Source: Gammaproteobacteria bacterium (lineage in GTDB: Bacteria > Pseudomonadota > Gammaproteobacteria > GCA-001735895). Taken from it: a DNA stretch of 14,245 nucleotides. The position numbers were made by a program, and so were the translations under genes. Shown piece by piece: positions 7,814-14,229 of this stretch. The notes under the pieces are model-generated. The model had not been told where the DNA came from and did no database searches. It saw only the letters and a program-made list of their open reading frames with translations. The stretch is taken from positions 1 through 14,245 of the forward strand of contig JARFPR010000190.1 in the NCBI GenBank assembly GCA_029288195.1, given 5' to 3'. Every line of letters starts with the position of its first letter. Position 1 is the stretch's first letter.

Positions 7814-7853
7814 GGTGAAAATGGCGCTATGTTATCACTTTTTTAGCGAAGCT

Positions 7854-8513
7854 TTACCAGCCGGGAGGGAGTTTCTTCTCGATTGTGATATGTTTACCTT
7901 CTATCGAGATATATCCACCTGTTTTCAGTTCTTTAAGAATGCGATGCACCATTTCGCGGGTCGCACCGACCCGACTGGCGATGTCCTGCTGGGTTAGTTT
8001 CTCGGTAACCAGTTTCTCGCCAACGGCGTCGGCGTGCTTGTACAGAACCCGCACCACCCGGTTGTAAACATCCTCGAGCGCGAGACTACTGACTTCCTCG
8101 GTCAAATCCTGAATCCGGTGGATCAGTAAATCGATAATTTGCATGCTGATGGTGGGTTTTTTCAACAAGGTATCCATGAATACCTGGCGCGAAATGACGC
8201 CAAAGGTGGAATCTTCGGTGGTAATGATACTGGCCTGGCGCGGGATTCCGCCCAGTGGCGCAAGTTCGCCGAAGGCTTCACGTTCGCCGAGCGTGTTGAT
8301 GATGATTTCCTTACCCTTGTCATTGTGCAGGAAAACATCAACCTTGCCTTGCAGGATGACATAGAACGAATCGGTCTCATCACCCTGGCTGACAATTACG
8401 GTGTTTTTCGGAAACTGGCGTATGACCGTCTGCGACGCGACACTCTCGATGTCATCCTCGCTCATACCTCGAAACAGCGTAATTTCTTCGAGAGTTTCGT
8501 TTAGGGTTGCCAT
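7854..8513 (-). CDS. Crp/Fnr-family transcriptional regulator
   Basis: Probable dimeric transcription regulator of 219 residues. The N-terminal cyclic-nucleotide-binding-like barrel (about 14-125) contains VSQGDETDSFYVILQGKVDVF and the phosphate-cassette-like FGELAPLGGIPRQAS (Glu83, Arg92). A long dimerisation helix covers about 118-147, and a winged helix-turn-helix about 170-212 (LTQQDIASRVGATREMVHRILKEL). The recognition helix keeps Arg186, Glu187 and Arg191, equivalent to Arg180/Glu181/Arg185 of E. coli Crp, which read a GTGA half-site. There are no cysteines, so it is not an Fnr-type iron-sulfur sensor. The cassette has Arg-Gln where Crp has Arg-Ser, so cAMP binding is uncertain. It is not close enough to call Crp or Vfr. 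It sits alone between gpmI and yebC; neither neighbour suggests its target. Confidence 0.9.
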   Translation of the reverse strand: MATLNETLEEITLFRGMSEDDIESVASQTVIRQFPKNTVIVSQGDETDSFYVILQGKVDVFLHNDKGKEIIINTLGEREAFGELAPLGGIPRQASIITTEDSTFGVISRQVFMDTLLKKPTISMQIIDLLIHRIQDLTEEVSSLALEDVYNRVVRVLYKHADAVGEKLVTEKLTQQDIASRVGATREMVHRILKELKTGGYISIEGKHITIEKKLPPGW

Positions 8514-8544
8514 GTTTATTATTTAATCGCGCACTACTTGATCT

Positions 8545-8575
8545 GTAATCATCACTAAATTTGCACAGGTAATCA
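8545..8575. repeat. Two direct GTAATCA copies upstream of the Crp-like gene
   Basis: GTAATCA occurs at 8545-8551 and again at 8569-8575 (plus-strand reading), 24 bases apart, in the 65-base gap between gpmI and the regulator. The outer bases also form a loose inverted pair (GATCTGT at 8540-8546 and ACAGGTAATCAA at 8565-8576). Spacing and position suit an operator, but a pair of 7-base repeats can arise by chance. Confidence 0.3.
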
Positions 8576-8578
8576 AGG

Positions 8579-10126
8579 TTATTTCGCGAGGCTATCAATA
8601 ATGACCGATCGTCCGGTCATCGCCGCGGGTTGCGGAATACCCATTAACTGCAGTACGGTCGGCGCTATCGCGGAGAGGTTTCCACCCTGTTCGAGGGTGT
8701 TTACCTCGCTATCGATAACCAGGCACGGCACTGGATGATTGGAGTGCTGGGTATGTGGCTTACCCGTCTCTGGATCCACCATCTCATCGCAATTACCATG
8801 ATCGGCGGTCAATACCACCGCGTAGTTACTCGCAATAGCGGCTTCAATTACCCGCCCGACTTCACGGTCTAGCGCTTCCACGGCCTTGATAATCGCCTCG
8901 CGAACCGCGGTATGCCCAACCATATCGCCGTTGGCAAAATTGACCACGATAAAGTCATAGCTGCCGGACTGCATTGCCTCGATAACCCGATCAGCCACTT
9001 CGGGTGCGCTCATTTCAGGTTGCAGGTCATAGGTGGCGACCCGCGGTGACTGGATCAAGCTGCGCTCTTCACCCGGATATGGCTCCTCGCGACCACCGTT
9101 AAAGAAAAACGTGACATGCGCGTATTTCTCGGTTTCGGCACAATGCAGCTGTGCCAGGCCGGCGTCGCTGATAACGCTACCCAGAGTCGTTTCTGGTCGA
9201 GTCGGCGCAAACGCGACCGGAGACTCGAGCCGGGAATCATAATGTGTCATGCAGGTAACCGTGATCGGGCGATAACCCGGACCACGCTCAAATTCGTCAA
9301 ACTCGGCTAACGCAAAGGCGGCACAGATCTGGCGCACACGGTCATTGCGAAAATTAAAGAAAATCATTTGGTCTTCGGATTGCACGGTCTGCAAACCCGG
9401 TAAATGAGTCGGCAGGACAAATTCATCATTTTTGCCGTTATCATAACTTTGCTGAACAGCCGCCTGTGCCGATTCGGCGCCAATACCCTTGCCATGTACG
9501 ATATTGTCCCAGGCAAGCTGAACGCGATCCCAGCGTTGATCACGATCCATCGCGTAATAACGTCCCGATACCGTTCCGATATGGCCGCCGCATTGATTCA
9601 GTAATGTCTCCAGATCCGGCAAGTAGGATAACGCCGCCTGGGGTGCGGTATCACGTCCATCGGTGATCATGTGCACCTGGGGCACGACCGCATTTTGATG
9701 ACATAGGCGTATCAGTGCGCACAGGTGATCGATATGGCTGTGTACGCCACCGTCGGAAACCAGGCCAACGAGATGCAACGGCCGATTGGCAGCCTTCGCG
9801 GCCTGCACCGCGCCGAGTAAGGCGGGATTCTCGATGAAACTGCCATCCTCGATGGAATCGTCTATGCGCACCAGGTCCTGCTTGACGATAGTTCCGCTAC
9901 CGATGGTCATGTGCCCGACTTCAGAATTACCCATCTGACCAACGGGCAGGCCAACACCACGTCCGGATGCTTCCAGTGTAGTCATCGGGTAGGTGGCAAA
10001 ATATTGATCGAAATTAGGCGTGCTGGCCTGAATGATCGCATTATGGGCAGGGTCAGCATTAATCCCGAATCCATCAAGGATGCACAGCAGAGTCGGACGG
10101 CGCAGCGTCCCGGGTTTGGTCGTCAT
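8579..10126 (-). CDS. gpmI: 2,3-bisphosphoglycerate-independent phosphoglycerate mutase
   Basis: Cytoplasmic glycolytic and gluconeogenic enzyme interconverting 3- and 2-phosphoglycerate through a phosphoserine intermediate with two Mn ions. The 515 residues match the family length. Visible: CILDGFG (Asp18, metal); MGNSEVGHMTIGSG with Ser68, the phosphorylated residue; SDGGVHSH (124-131); TDGRDTAP (155-162); GRYYAMDRDQRWDR (188-201); EKYAHVTFFFNGG (333-345); FANGDMVGHT (397-406); ADHGN (441-445); and QHSNHPVP with a late metal-binding His. All catalytic segments are intact. The gene is unrelated in function to its neighbours. A gap of 98 bases upstream holds a candidate promoter, so it may be transcribed on its own. 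No clear ribosome site is seen. Confidence 0.98.
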   Translation of the reverse strand: MTTKPGTLRRPTLLCILDGFGINADPAHNAIIQASTPNFDQYFATYPMTTLEASGRGVGLPVGQMGNSEVGHMTIGSGTIVKQDLVRIDDSIEDGSFIENPALLGAVQAAKAANRPLHLVGLVSDGGVHSHIDHLCALIRLCHQNAVVPQVHMITDGRDTAPQAALSYLPDLETLLNQCGGHIGTVSGRYYAMDRDQRWDRVQLAWDNIVHGKGIGAESAQAAVQQSYDNGKNDEFVLPTHLPGLQTVQSEDQMIFFNFRNDRVRQICAAFALAEFDEFERGPGYRPITVTCMTHYDSRLESPVAFAPTRPETTLGSVISDAGLAQLHCAETEKYAHVTFFFNGGREEPYPGEERSLIQSPRVATYDLQPEMSAPEVADRVIEAMQSGSYDFIVVNFANGDMVGHTAVREAIIKAVEALDREVGRVIEAAIASNYAVVLTADHGNCDEMVDPETGKPHTQHSNHPVPCLVIDSEVNTLEQGGNLSAIAPTVLQLMGIPQPAAMTGRSVIIDSLAK

Positions 10127-10161
10127 TGAGATAATCGAAGCTACGGTCTGGGCGGGGTTGA

Positions 10162-10190
10162 ATCATACCGTAAAAGCCGATTCGGGTTAA
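10162..10190 (-). promoter_or_regulatory. Candidate sigma-70-type promoter of gpmI
   Basis: On the minus strand, TTAACC (10185-10190, four of six consensus bases) and TATGAT (10162-10167, five of six) are separated by 17 bases. The implied transcript would begin roughly 25-30 bases before the gpmI ATG. The -35 box lies within a small hairpin-forming sequence, GGGTTGTTAACCC. This is a pattern match only. Confidence 0.4.
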
Positions 10191-10224
10191 CAACCCTGTT
10201 ACTGATTTTTTGACTCTCAGTTTT

Positions 10225-10491
10225 TTAAACCTTGATATCGATGATGGTTCCAAGCGCCTGATTGGAGGCTTCCAGCGACCTGGCGTTGGCGCGCACGGCC
10301 TGCACAATTTCTTGCTGCTCAACCAGCGCGCGGTCACGTGAACCTGGTGCAAAGGCGTCGCTGTTCTCGTCCTGGGCAACTTCGGCTACGTTTCGGTCGA
10401 GGCGCTCAAACTGCTCGCGAATGCCTTCGACCGCACTGCGGGCGGCATCGGAATTAGTATATTGAGGCCTTGCTGAATCAGTTACATTCAT
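10225..10491 (-). CDS. Small protein resembling the C-terminal end of flagellar rod/hook proteins
   Basis: 88 residues, hydrophilic, with no signal peptide or membrane segment. The N-terminal half is predicted helix rich in Glu, Arg and Gln (SAVEGIREQFERLDRNVAEV). After an Asp/Ser/Pro hinge (about 41-52) comes a second helix, ALVEQQEIVQAVRANARSLE, and the end ALGTIIDIKV. The Leu-Val-Glu start, the Ala-Asn-Ala and the closing GT-hydrophobic-hydrophobic-DI(K) resemble the C-terminal helix of axial flagellar proteins (FlgC/FlgE type) and small stand-alone proteins annotated that way. The similarity is from memory of the pattern, not a search. GGTGA lies four bases before the ATG. No flagellar genes are near. 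Function unknown; it may be an unrelated coiled-coil protein. Confidence 0.75.
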   Translation of the reverse strand: MNVTDSARPQYTNSDAARSAVEGIREQFERLDRNVAEVAQDENSDAFAPGSRDRALVEQQEIVQAVRANARSLEASNQALGTIIDIKV

Positions 10492-10505
10492 AACTTCACC
10501 ATCGT

Positions 10506-10539
10506 CAGGTAAACAGGGTAAGTCTAGCCAAATTACCTG
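10506..10539. repeat. Operator-like direct and inverted repeats before the 88-residue gene
   Basis: Plus-strand reading: CAGGTAAA (10506-10513) is followed directly by the near copy CAGGGTAA (10514-10521), and TTACCTG (10533-10539) is the exact reverse complement of CAGGTAA. Three related 7-8-base elements within 34 bases lie 15-48 bases before the ATG of the 88-residue gene, in the largest intergenic gap of the window (109 bases). The arrangement suits a protein-binding site overlapping a promoter. No convincing -35/-10 pair was identified. Confidence 0.4.
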
Positions 10540-10600
10540 TTTTCGCCCGGATATCGGGAGCAGCAGGGACTAACGGTTGGAATACCGCGACAAACGGTAC

Positions 10601-11140
10601 CTAGTAAAAGGAAACTTCTCCAGCATTGGCTTCAGCCTGGGCGCTGTAAGCGGATCGTTCGGCGAGCAAATCAGCCATATTAACGGGATTGATGTAGCTG
10701 AGTCGTGACTTATGATTTCGCCAGTCGCTGCTAAGCTCGATGTCGATTCCATCGCGTTGCCAACGGTACTTGCGGTCGGATATAAAGCTTCCCTCGAGAA
10801 TTTTGGCGGCACCATACTTAGCGGTTAAATTACTCAATAATTGCTTTGAAATCAAACTCCCGAATTCATATTCGGCGAAGGCAAAACGCAGATCCTGTTT
10901 GACAAAACCAAGGTAGAGTCGAGACGTTCCCGCGAGCGCCCTCGAACTGTCATAGACATCAAACCAGTTCTCCTTACCGCCTTCACGAATCAAAACCACG
11001 CCGGCTGCCTTGACCGCGCTGCGCAGTTCAGTTCGGTCGGTGGACTGGAGACTAACGCCGAACAACTCTAACGCTAATGCGGGCTGAATCGACCCCAGGA
11101 CAAGGCACAGCAAAAACGCTATGTTGGAACATCTGCTCAT
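10601..11140 (-). CDS. Uncharacterised probable periplasmic protein
   Basis: 179 residues that I do not recognise. The first 23 residues form a typical signal peptide (basic MSRCSN start, hydrophobic FLLCLVLG core, cleavage likely after ALA), leaving a mature protein of about 156 residues starting LELFGVSLQ. No lipobox is present (Cys12 lies inside the hydrophobic core), and the mature part has no cysteines and no further membrane segment. The mature part alternates beta-like and helical stretches: ELRSAVKAAGVVLIREGG, WFDVYDSS, RLYLGFVKQDLRFAFAEYEF, LLSNLTAKYGAAK, and the charged-aromatic KYRWQRDGIDIELSSDWRNHK. It lies 35 bases after tatC and could share that transcript. Lacking a twin-arginine motif, it is not itself an obvious Tat substrate. 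No strong ribosome site is visible. Confidence 0.8.
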   Translation of the reverse strand: MSRCSNIAFLLCLVLGSIQPALALELFGVSLQSTDRTELRSAVKAAGVVLIREGGKENWFDVYDSSRALAGTSRLYLGFVKQDLRFAFAEYEFGSLISKQLLSNLTAKYGAAKILEGSFISDRKYRWQRDGIDIELSSDWRNHKSRLSYINPVNMADLLAERSAYSAQAEANAGEVSFY

Positions 11141-11175
11141 ACCGGGGTTATCGGACGGCCGGGGGATTTATTAAG

Positions 11176-12057
11176 TTATGACTTGTCGATACCGGCTTCG
11201 TCGGCTTCCGCCTGGTCGAGTTCGGCTTCCATTTCCTCGTCAGTCAGGGGTTGATGATCGGGCACAGCGGAATTCTCGTCTTCCAGGTCCTCATCGTTAT
11301 CGTCTTCCTCGTCGAAGTTACGATCCTTGAAAATAATCCTCGCTGCAATCAAACCTGCCTCGAACAACACCCAAACTGGCAAGGCCAGCAACACTTGCGA
11401 TATCACGTCGGGTGGGGTTAACAACATGCCGAGGATAAAAGCGCCGACTATTACAAATGGACGCTTTTCGCTGAGCTTTTTTGGCGTTGTAAAGCCAATC
11501 GCGACCAGGATTATGGTCGCAATCGGAACCTCAAAGGCAAGGCCGAAGCCAAAAAACAGTGCCAGCACGAAATCGAGGTAACGCCCGATGTCGGTTGAAA
11601 TATTGACCATCTCGGGGCCGATACTGGTAAAAAACCCGAACACCAGCGGGAACACAATGAAATAGGCGAAAGACACCCCGGCATAAAATAGCAGTATGCT
11701 GGATACCAGCAGCGGTCCGGCAATGCGCTTTTCGTTGGCATAAAGTCCCGGCGCCACAAACGACCAGCACTGATAGAGAATCACCGGCATCGCCAGGAAA
11801 ACCGATAGCATCAACACCAGCTTGAAAGGCGTCAGGAAGGGCGAAGCGACATCGATCGCGATCATGTTGGCGCCTTCGGGTAAATGACGCGTCAACGGCT
11901 CCGCCAGGAAAATGTAAATGTCGTTGGCCCAGTAAAACAGGCCCAGGAAAATCACCAGGATCGCAACCACCATCCGCACCACGCGATCGCGCAGCTCTAC
12001 CAGGTGTGACATCAGGCTGCCGCTGGCAGTCTGCTCCGAATTATCTTCTTCAGTCAT
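11176..12057 (-). CDS. tatC: Sec-independent translocase subunit TatC
   Basis: Polytopic inner membrane receptor for twin-arginine signal peptides, core of the Tat export complex. The 293 residues show the conserved N-terminal SHLVELRDR (17-25), six predicted membrane segments between about 28 and 243, the periplasmic loop FVAPGLYANEKR with Glu109 (Glu103 in E. coli), and TPPD (214-217). A strongly acidic tail covers 249-293, in which 22 of 45 residues are Asp or Glu. This accounts for the extra length over the usual 250 or so residues. The ATG overlaps the tatB stop by four bases. The family assignment is certain; the tail's role is unknown. Confidence 0.98.
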   Translation of the reverse strand: MTEEDNSEQTASGSLMSHLVELRDRVVRMVVAILVIFLGLFYWANDIYIFLAEPLTRHLPEGANMIAIDVASPFLTPFKLVLMLSVFLAMPVILYQCWSFVAPGLYANEKRIAGPLLVSSILLFYAGVSFAYFIVFPLVFGFFTSIGPEMVNISTDIGRYLDFVLALFFGFGLAFEVPIATIILVAIGFTTPKKLSEKRPFVIVGAFILGMLLTPPDVISQVLLALPVWVLFEAGLIAARIIFKDRNFDEEDDNDEDLEDENSAVPDHQPLTDEEMEAELDQAEADEAGIDKS

Positions 12058-12479
12058 GATTTGACATCATCGGCCTGATCTTTCGCAACTGACTTTGGAT
12101 TTTTCCTGGGGGTTGATTCAGGTTCGACTGTGCCTGCTGCGCTGCTTTGCTCGGAGGTTGAAGGGGTTTCGTCGAGACTTTCCGTAAGCGACTCTCCGGC
12201 AGCGCTGACGTCATTGACTTCTTTTTCGAATGCCTTACCCGCAACATTCATGGAGTCTTTTATGGTATCCAGCTCGCGTTGCTGATCAGCAAGAATCTGG
12301 CGCAATTCATCGGCGCGCAGTTCCTGTTCGACATCAGCCTTTACGCTGGTCATAAATCGCTTCAGGCGACCAAAATACTTACCTGCGGTGCGCGCTACTC
12401 CTGGCAGACGTTCGGGGCCAATAACAACAAGCGCGACGATGCCAATCAGCATCATCTCGGTGAAGCCCATGTCAAACAT
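12054..12479 (-). CDS. tatB: Sec-independent translocase subunit TatB
   Basis: Single-span inner membrane protein that forms the twin-arginine substrate receptor with TatC. The 141 residues start MFDMGFTEMMLIGIVALVV, with the hinge GPERLPG (21-27) that marks TatB, an amphipathic helix (about 28-48), a charged helical stretch (about 50-95), and a disordered Ser/Thr/Glu/Pro tail. It is a little shorter than E. coli TatB (171). The TatB identity over TatA rests on the Glu near the membrane start (FTEMM), the PERLP hinge and the length. It lies 47 bases after tatA and overlaps tatC by four. Confidence 0.97.
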   Translation of the reverse strand: MFDMGFTEMMLIGIVALVVIGPERLPGVARTAGKYFGRLKRFMTSVKADVEQELRADELRQILADQQRELDTIKDSMNVAGKAFEKEVNDVSAAGESLTESLDETPSTSEQSSAAGTVEPESTPRKNPKSVAKDQADDVKS

Positions 12480-12526
12480 ATTATTTTTTGTCAGCTCGAA
12501 TAAGAAGAAACCAGCTTAAGAGTGGC

Positions 12527-12745
12527 TTAAACCTTGTCTTCTTCTTTGACCTTGCCTTCGATAATCTGGCTTTCGGGCTCCGCCTCGTCTTTGCCGACTT
12601 CCTCGTCTTTTACCGATTTCTTGAAACTCCTGATTGCGCCACCCAGATCTCCGCCGACATTGCGCAGCTTCTTGGTGCCAAACAACAGGATCACGATCGC
12701 CAGGATCAATAACAGCGACCAGATACTAATTCCACCAAAACCCAT
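12527..12745 (-). CDS. tatA: Sec-independent translocase pore subunit TatA
   Basis: Small inner membrane protein that multimerises to let folded proteins cross. The 72 residues have one membrane helix (about 5-22, ISIWSLLLILAIVILLF), the FGTKKLR hinge (22-28), an amphipathic helix (DLGGAIRSFKKSVKD) and an acidic tail. It could in principle be TatE, but the position before tatB-tatC makes TatA clear. A strong ribosome site (GAGGTGA) overlaps the hisE stop codon, so translation is well supported and likely coupled to hisE. Confidence 0.97.
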   Translation of the reverse strand: MGFGGISIWSLLLILAIVILLFGTKKLRNVGGDLGGAIRSFKKSVKDEEVGKDEAEPESQIIEGKVKEEDKV

Positions 12746-12748
12746 GTT

Positions 12749-12755
12749 TCACCTC
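12749..12755 (-). promoter_or_regulatory. Ribosome binding site of tatA overlapping the hisE stop
   Basis: GAGGTGA on the minus strand just before the tatA ATG at 12745. Its last three bases upstream (TGA) belong in part to the hisE stop codon at 12754-12756. This physically ties the end of the histidine genes to the start of the Tat genes. Confidence 0.8.
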
Positions 12756-13080
12756 ATTTACTCTGTTCACGTGCGGCTTTTTCTTCGATACCTGAAACGC
12801 CGAATCGACGTTCCAGTTCTTCAAGTACCAGCCTAGCATCTAAATTCTGTTGTGCCAGCATCACCATACAATGGAACCAAAGGTCCGCGGTCTCATAAAC
12901 AATTTGCTGTTTATCGCCTGATTTAGCGGCAATGATTGTTTCAGCCGACTCTTCACCGATTTTTTTCAATATGGAATCGAGTCCTTGATCATACAACCCC
13001 GCCACGTACGAAGATTCGGGGTCCGCGTCTTTTCTCGATGCCAGTATTGTCATCAGGCGCAGGAGTATATCATCACTCAT
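12754..13080 (-). CDS. hisE: Phosphoribosyl-ATP pyrophosphatase
   Basis: Second step of histidine biosynthesis: hydrolysis of phosphoribosyl-ATP to phosphoribosyl-AMP. The 108 residues fit the all-helical MazG-like HisE family: SSYVAGLYDQGLDSILKKIGEESAETIIAAK with the metal-binding acidic set Glu43, Glu44 and Glu47, then YETADLWFHCMVML with Glu63 and Asp66. It is a stand-alone gene here, not fused to hisI as in enterobacteria. The ATG overlaps the hisI stop (ATGA), so the two are coupled. The C-terminal EKAAREQSK is a typical charged tail. Confidence 0.97.
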   Translation of the reverse strand: MSDDILLRLMTILASRKDADPESSYVAGLYDQGLDSILKKIGEESAETIIAAKSGDKQQIVYETADLWFHCMVMLAQQNLDARLVLEELERRFGVSGIEEKAAREQSK

Positions 13081-13460
13081 CGATAAATCTCGTCGGGATT
13101 TTTGATAATTTCTTCATCGATTTGCCACTCTCCATCCTTTAAAACTCGAAAGAAACAGCGCCGCCTACCTGTATGGCAGGCAATTCCACCAATCTGTTCG
13201 ACCTGCATCAATACCACATCCGCATCGCAATCGACGCGGATTTCGTGTAATTGCTGGACGTGCCCGGACTCTTCGCCCTTAAACCAGAGCTTTTGGCGCG
13301 ATCTCGACCAGTATACCGCGCGACCCTGCTCACTGCTCAGTTGCAGAGCCTCACGATTCATCCATGCGAGCATCAATACTTCGCCGGTTTGATAATCCTG
13401 GGCAATTGCAGGGACCAGTCCATCGCTATTCCAGTCGAGCTTGTCAATCCAGTCAGTCAT
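13077..13460 (-). CDS. hisI: Phosphoribosyl-AMP cyclohydrolase
   Basis: Third step of histidine biosynthesis: opening of the adenine ring of phosphoribosyl-AMP. The 127 residues start MTDWIDKLDWNSDGLVPAI and carry AWMNREAL, the active-site region WSRSRQKLW, Zn ligands Cys78 (VDCDAD), Cys95 (ACHTG) and Cys102 (RRCFF), and the Mg-binding acidic cluster Asp77/Asp79/Asp81. The reading frame is open a further 52 codons upstream, but that part would overlap hisF by about 160 bases and does not resemble the family. The ATG at 13460 gives the normal length and an eight-base overlap with hisF. Confidence 0.97.
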   Translation of the reverse strand: MTDWIDKLDWNSDGLVPAIAQDYQTGEVLMLAWMNREALQLSSEQGRAVYWSRSRQKLWFKGEESGHVQQLHEIRVDCDADVVLMQVEQIGGIACHTGRRRCFFRVLKDGEWQIDEEIIKNPDEIYR

Positions 13461-14229
13461 CCCGCACCTCGATTCCCAGGTCTCGCATAAATGCCTTGGC
13501 TTCGCTGATACGATATTCGCCAAAATGAAAAATACTTGCGGCGAGGACCGCGTCTGCTTTGCCTTGCAGAATACCATCGGCCAGGTGCTGTAAATTACCG
13601 ACACCCCCCGATGCAATCACAGGAACTCTCACCACATCTGAAACCTGCCGGGTTAACTCGTTATCAAAGCCTGTTTTAGTACCATCACGATCCATACTGG
13701 TCAAAAGAATTTCACCGGCGCCGTAAGCATCCATTTTTTGCACCCATTCAAGCGTATCGATGCCGGTCGGTTTACGACCACCATGAGTAAAAATCTCCCA
13801 GCGTCCGGGTTCATCCTCGGTGCTGACACGTTTTGCATCGACCGCGACCACGATACATTGGGAGCCAAACTTGTCTGCCGCGGCGGCAACGAACTCGGGA
13901 TTGAACACTGCCGCGGTATTGATGCTGATCTTGTCGGCGCCGGCGTTGAGCATGCGCCGGATATCCGCCAGCTCGCGGATGCCACCACCCACCGTCAGCG
14001 GGATGAAAACTTCACGCGCTACATCCTCGACCACGTGCACCATGGTATCGCGGTCGTCCGAGCTCGCGGTGATATCGAGAAAAGTCAGTTCGTCAGCCCC
14101 TTCGAGATTATAACGGCGTGCATTTTCAACCGGATCGCCGGCATCACGGATTTCGACAAACCTGACGCCTTTAACGACGCGGCCGTTGTCGACATCGAGA
14201 CAGGGAATAATACGTTTTGCTAACGACAT
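13453..14229 (-). CDS. hisF: Imidazole glycerol phosphate synthase, cyclase subunit
   Basis: Cyclase half of the HisF-HisH enzyme, making imidazole glycerol phosphate and AICAR from PRFAR and ammonia. The 258-residue beta/alpha barrel starts MSLAKRIIPCLDVDNGRVVKG. The catalytic acids are Asp12 and Asp131 (Asp11 and Asp130 in Thermotoga HisF). Phosphate-binding segments are VGGGIRE (80-86), SINTAAV, LLTSMDRDGTKTGFD and ASGGVGN. The ATG is the family start; only 16 bases remain upstream, with no ribosome site seen. The gene before it, probably another his gene, lies outside the window. Downstream it overlaps hisI by eight bases. Confidence 0.98.
   Translation of the reverse strand: MSLAKRIIPCLDVDNGRVVKGVRFVEIRDAGDPVENARRYNLEGADELTFLDITASSDDRDTMVHVVEDVAREVFIPLTVGGGIRELADIRRMLNAGADKISINTAAVFNPEFVAAAADKFGSQCIVVAVDAKRVSTEDEPGRWEIFTHGGRKPTGIDTLEWVQKMDAYGAGEILLTSMDRDGTKTGFDNELTRQVSDVVRVPVIASGGVGNLQHLADGILQGKADAVLAASIFHFGEYRISEAKAFMRDLGIEVRDD

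Noticed and set aside
7802..7853. Possible terminator or promoter between the Crp-like gene and yebC
   Set aside because: A short A run and a TATA-like stretch are present, but no paired hairpin and no matching -35/-10 spacing could be found.
10201..10226. ACTGA/TCAGT stem followed by a T run on the plus strand, terminator-like
   Set aside because: The stem is only five pairs with an 11-base loop, and no plus-strand gene ends here; it also overlaps the stop of the minus-strand 88-residue gene.
10544..10559. CCCG-CGGG hairpin in the gap before the 88-residue gene
   Set aside because: Four-pair stem without a T run on either strand; not a credible terminator.
13461..13616. Upstream extension of hisI by 52 codons
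   Set aside because: It would overlap hisF by about 160 bases and does not match the HisI family; the ATG at 13460 gives the normal N-terminus and length.
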